Shown here one piece after another: positions 63,098 to 64,000 of a stretch of DNA of 64,000 nucleotides (position 1 is its first letter; each line of letters opens with the position of its first letter). The notes under the pieces are model-generated. The model did not search any database. It was not told where the DNA came from and worked only from the letters and a program-made list of their open reading frames with translations. The stretch is from Pseudocolwellia sp049933045 (GTDB lineage: Bacteria; Pseudomonadota; Gammaproteobacteria; Enterobacterales; Alteromonadaceae), in NCBI RefSeq assembly GCF_049933045.1, contig NZ_CP187926.1, forward strand, positions 3,596,001-3,660,000. Reading direction: 5' to 3'. The position numbers and the translations under genes were made by a program.

Positions 63098-63961
63098 ATG
63101 GTAACTCACACTCATTCAACACAAATCAGCTTAACTCAAGTCAGTAACGTGAAAATGTTTGATGGTAAACAACAACAGTTTACTCATCAATCAAGTAGCA
63201 CAAACTGTGTTATGCAATTTGCTATTTACTTGCCACCTGAAGCCAATGAAACCAATAAAGTACCCGTTTTATATTGGCTTTCTGGTTTAACTTGTACTGA
63301 TGAAAACTTCGTACAAAAAGCGGGAGCACAACGTATTGCCGCTGAATTAGGCATGGCGATAGTATGTCCGGACACTAGCCCACGAGGCGAAAATGTTGCG
63401 AATGATGCAGGTTACGATTTAGGTCAAGGCGCAGGTTTTTATGTAAATTCGACCCAAGCGCCTTGGGCTGATCACTACCAAATGTACGATTATGTGGTGA
63501 GTGAACTGCCTGATTTAATTGAAGCTAACTTTCCTGTATCGAATCAGCGAGCCATTAGCGGACATTCGATGGGTGGTCATGGAGCTTTAACCATTGCGTT
63601 AAGAAATACATCTCGCTATTCATCGGTATCTGCTTTTAGCCCTATCGTTAATCCTATTGACTGTCCTTGGGGTCAAAAAGCATTAACGGCATACTTAGGT
63701 GAAAATGTAGAAACATGGCGAGAATACGACGCTTGTGAGCTTATAAAGCAATCGTCACCGCAGTTACCTATGTTAATTGAGCAAGGTTTAACAGATAACT
63801 TTTTAGCTGGGCAACTTAAGCCTGAAAACCTAATAGCACAAGCGAAAGCGGCTAACTACCCGATCACCATAAACCAACATAACGGTTATGATCACAGCTA
63901 CTTTTTTATCGCGAGCTTTATTGAAGAACATATACGTTTTCATGCTAAACACTTTAGCTAG
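63098..63961 (+). CDS. frmB: S-formylglutathione hydrolase
   Basis: A 287-residue serine esterase of the esterase D family that splits S-formylglutathione into formate and glutathione, the last step of formaldehyde detoxification. It has the nucleophile elbow SGHSMGGHGAL, the oxyanion part YWLSGLTCTDENF, and the catalytic His in GYDHSYFFI near the end. N-terminal 10 residues are longer than in E. coli FrmB. It is cotranscribed with frmA and ends 39 bases from the window end. Confidence 0.95.
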   Translation: MVTHTHSTQISLTQVSNVKMFDGKQQQFTHQSSSTNCVMQFAIYLPPEANETNKVPVLYWLSGLTCTDENFVQKAGAQRIAAELGMAIVCPDTSPRGENVANDAGYDLGQGAGFYVNSTQAPWADHYQMYDYVVSELPDLIEANFPVSNQRAISGHSMGGHGALTIALRNTSRYSSVSAFSPIVNPIDCPWGQKALTAYLGENVETWREYDACELIKQSSPQLPMLIEQGLTDNFLAGQLKPENLIAQAKAANYPITINQHNGYDHSYFFIASFIEEHIRFHAKHFS

Positions 63962-64000
63962 TAGTAACTGAAATGATTAACATAATTCCCCCTAAACAAT

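Noticed and set aside
1..64000. CRISPR array, rRNA or tRNA genes
   Set aside because: No regularly spaced direct repeats with unique spacers, no rRNA-like blocks and no tRNA cloverleaf were recognised by eye; a tRNAscan run would be needed to be certain.

Overview
The window looks like chromosomal DNA of a marine, AT-rich gammaproteobacterium of the order Alteromonadales, most likely near Colwellia or Thalassotalea. This is inferred from gene content (two c4-type cytochromes, a BaeSR-like pair, large PAS-GGDEF-EAL proteins, a SulP/Usp pair, a ThiDE fusion, a glutathione-dependent formaldehyde pathway), from low GC and from a cassette array with Vibrio-like attC sites. No rRNA, tRNA, CRISPR array or replication origin was seen.

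Bases 1-8300 are the tail of an integron cassette array. Seven well-formed attC sites of 93-99 bp, one truncated site, one site with a damaged outer box and one strongly decayed site separate cassettes, nearly all read on the + strand. They carry a CxxC/CxxC protein, two gene-less cassettes, a short-chain dehydrogenase broken by one in-frame stop, membrane and secreted small proteins, a P-loop ATPase and a DUF5071 protein. A LysR regulator with a divergent membrane hydrolase sits between the last two attC sites and may be a self-regulated two-gene cassette. The integrase is not in the window.

Bases 8500-32000 are ordinary chromosome: a secreted trypsin-like protease, a 2OG-Fe(II) oxygenase, a TetR/NTF2-like divergent pair, a sulP-usp operon, a LysR-controlled set for electrophile and peroxide detoxification (DJ-1/PfpI, YqhD-like ADH, Ohr/OsmC, MDR reductase), an RND efflux pump without outer-membrane partner, a 1204-residue PAS-GGDEF-EAL-CZB protein, a six-EF-hand secreted protein and a baeSR-like two-component system.

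Bases 32270-37730 are an accessory island. An IS3-family element is joined to a truncated rhs fragment. Behind it are two more rhs C-terminal modules, each followed by a small candidate immunity gene, with an SMC-like ATPase between them. Both longer rhs modules begin at exactly the same core position, so they look like orphan toxin tips. A + strand terminator next to engB suggests a small RNA.

Bases 38000-47100 hold engB, a tetraheme c4-type cytochrome, an apparent three-gene operon (cupredoxin, membrane GGDEF-EAL protein, outer-membrane barrel), a diheme cytochrome c4 and an Aer-like chemoreceptor. Bases 46800-53750 are an old tandem duplication: the chemoreceptor 3' end, a PQQ-type sugar dehydrogenase gene and the thiE end are present twice, but the spacer between sugar dehydrogenase and thiE differs (CDP-glycerol transferase-like gene in one, PA2779/PA2778-type pair in the other).

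Bases 53400-59800 are a thiamine operon on the - strand (thiC-thiO-thiS-thiG-thiDE) behind a TPP riboswitch. A MITE-like element with a 40-bp perfect palindrome follows, then an M1 metallopeptidase and the formaldehyde detoxification pair frmA-frmB.
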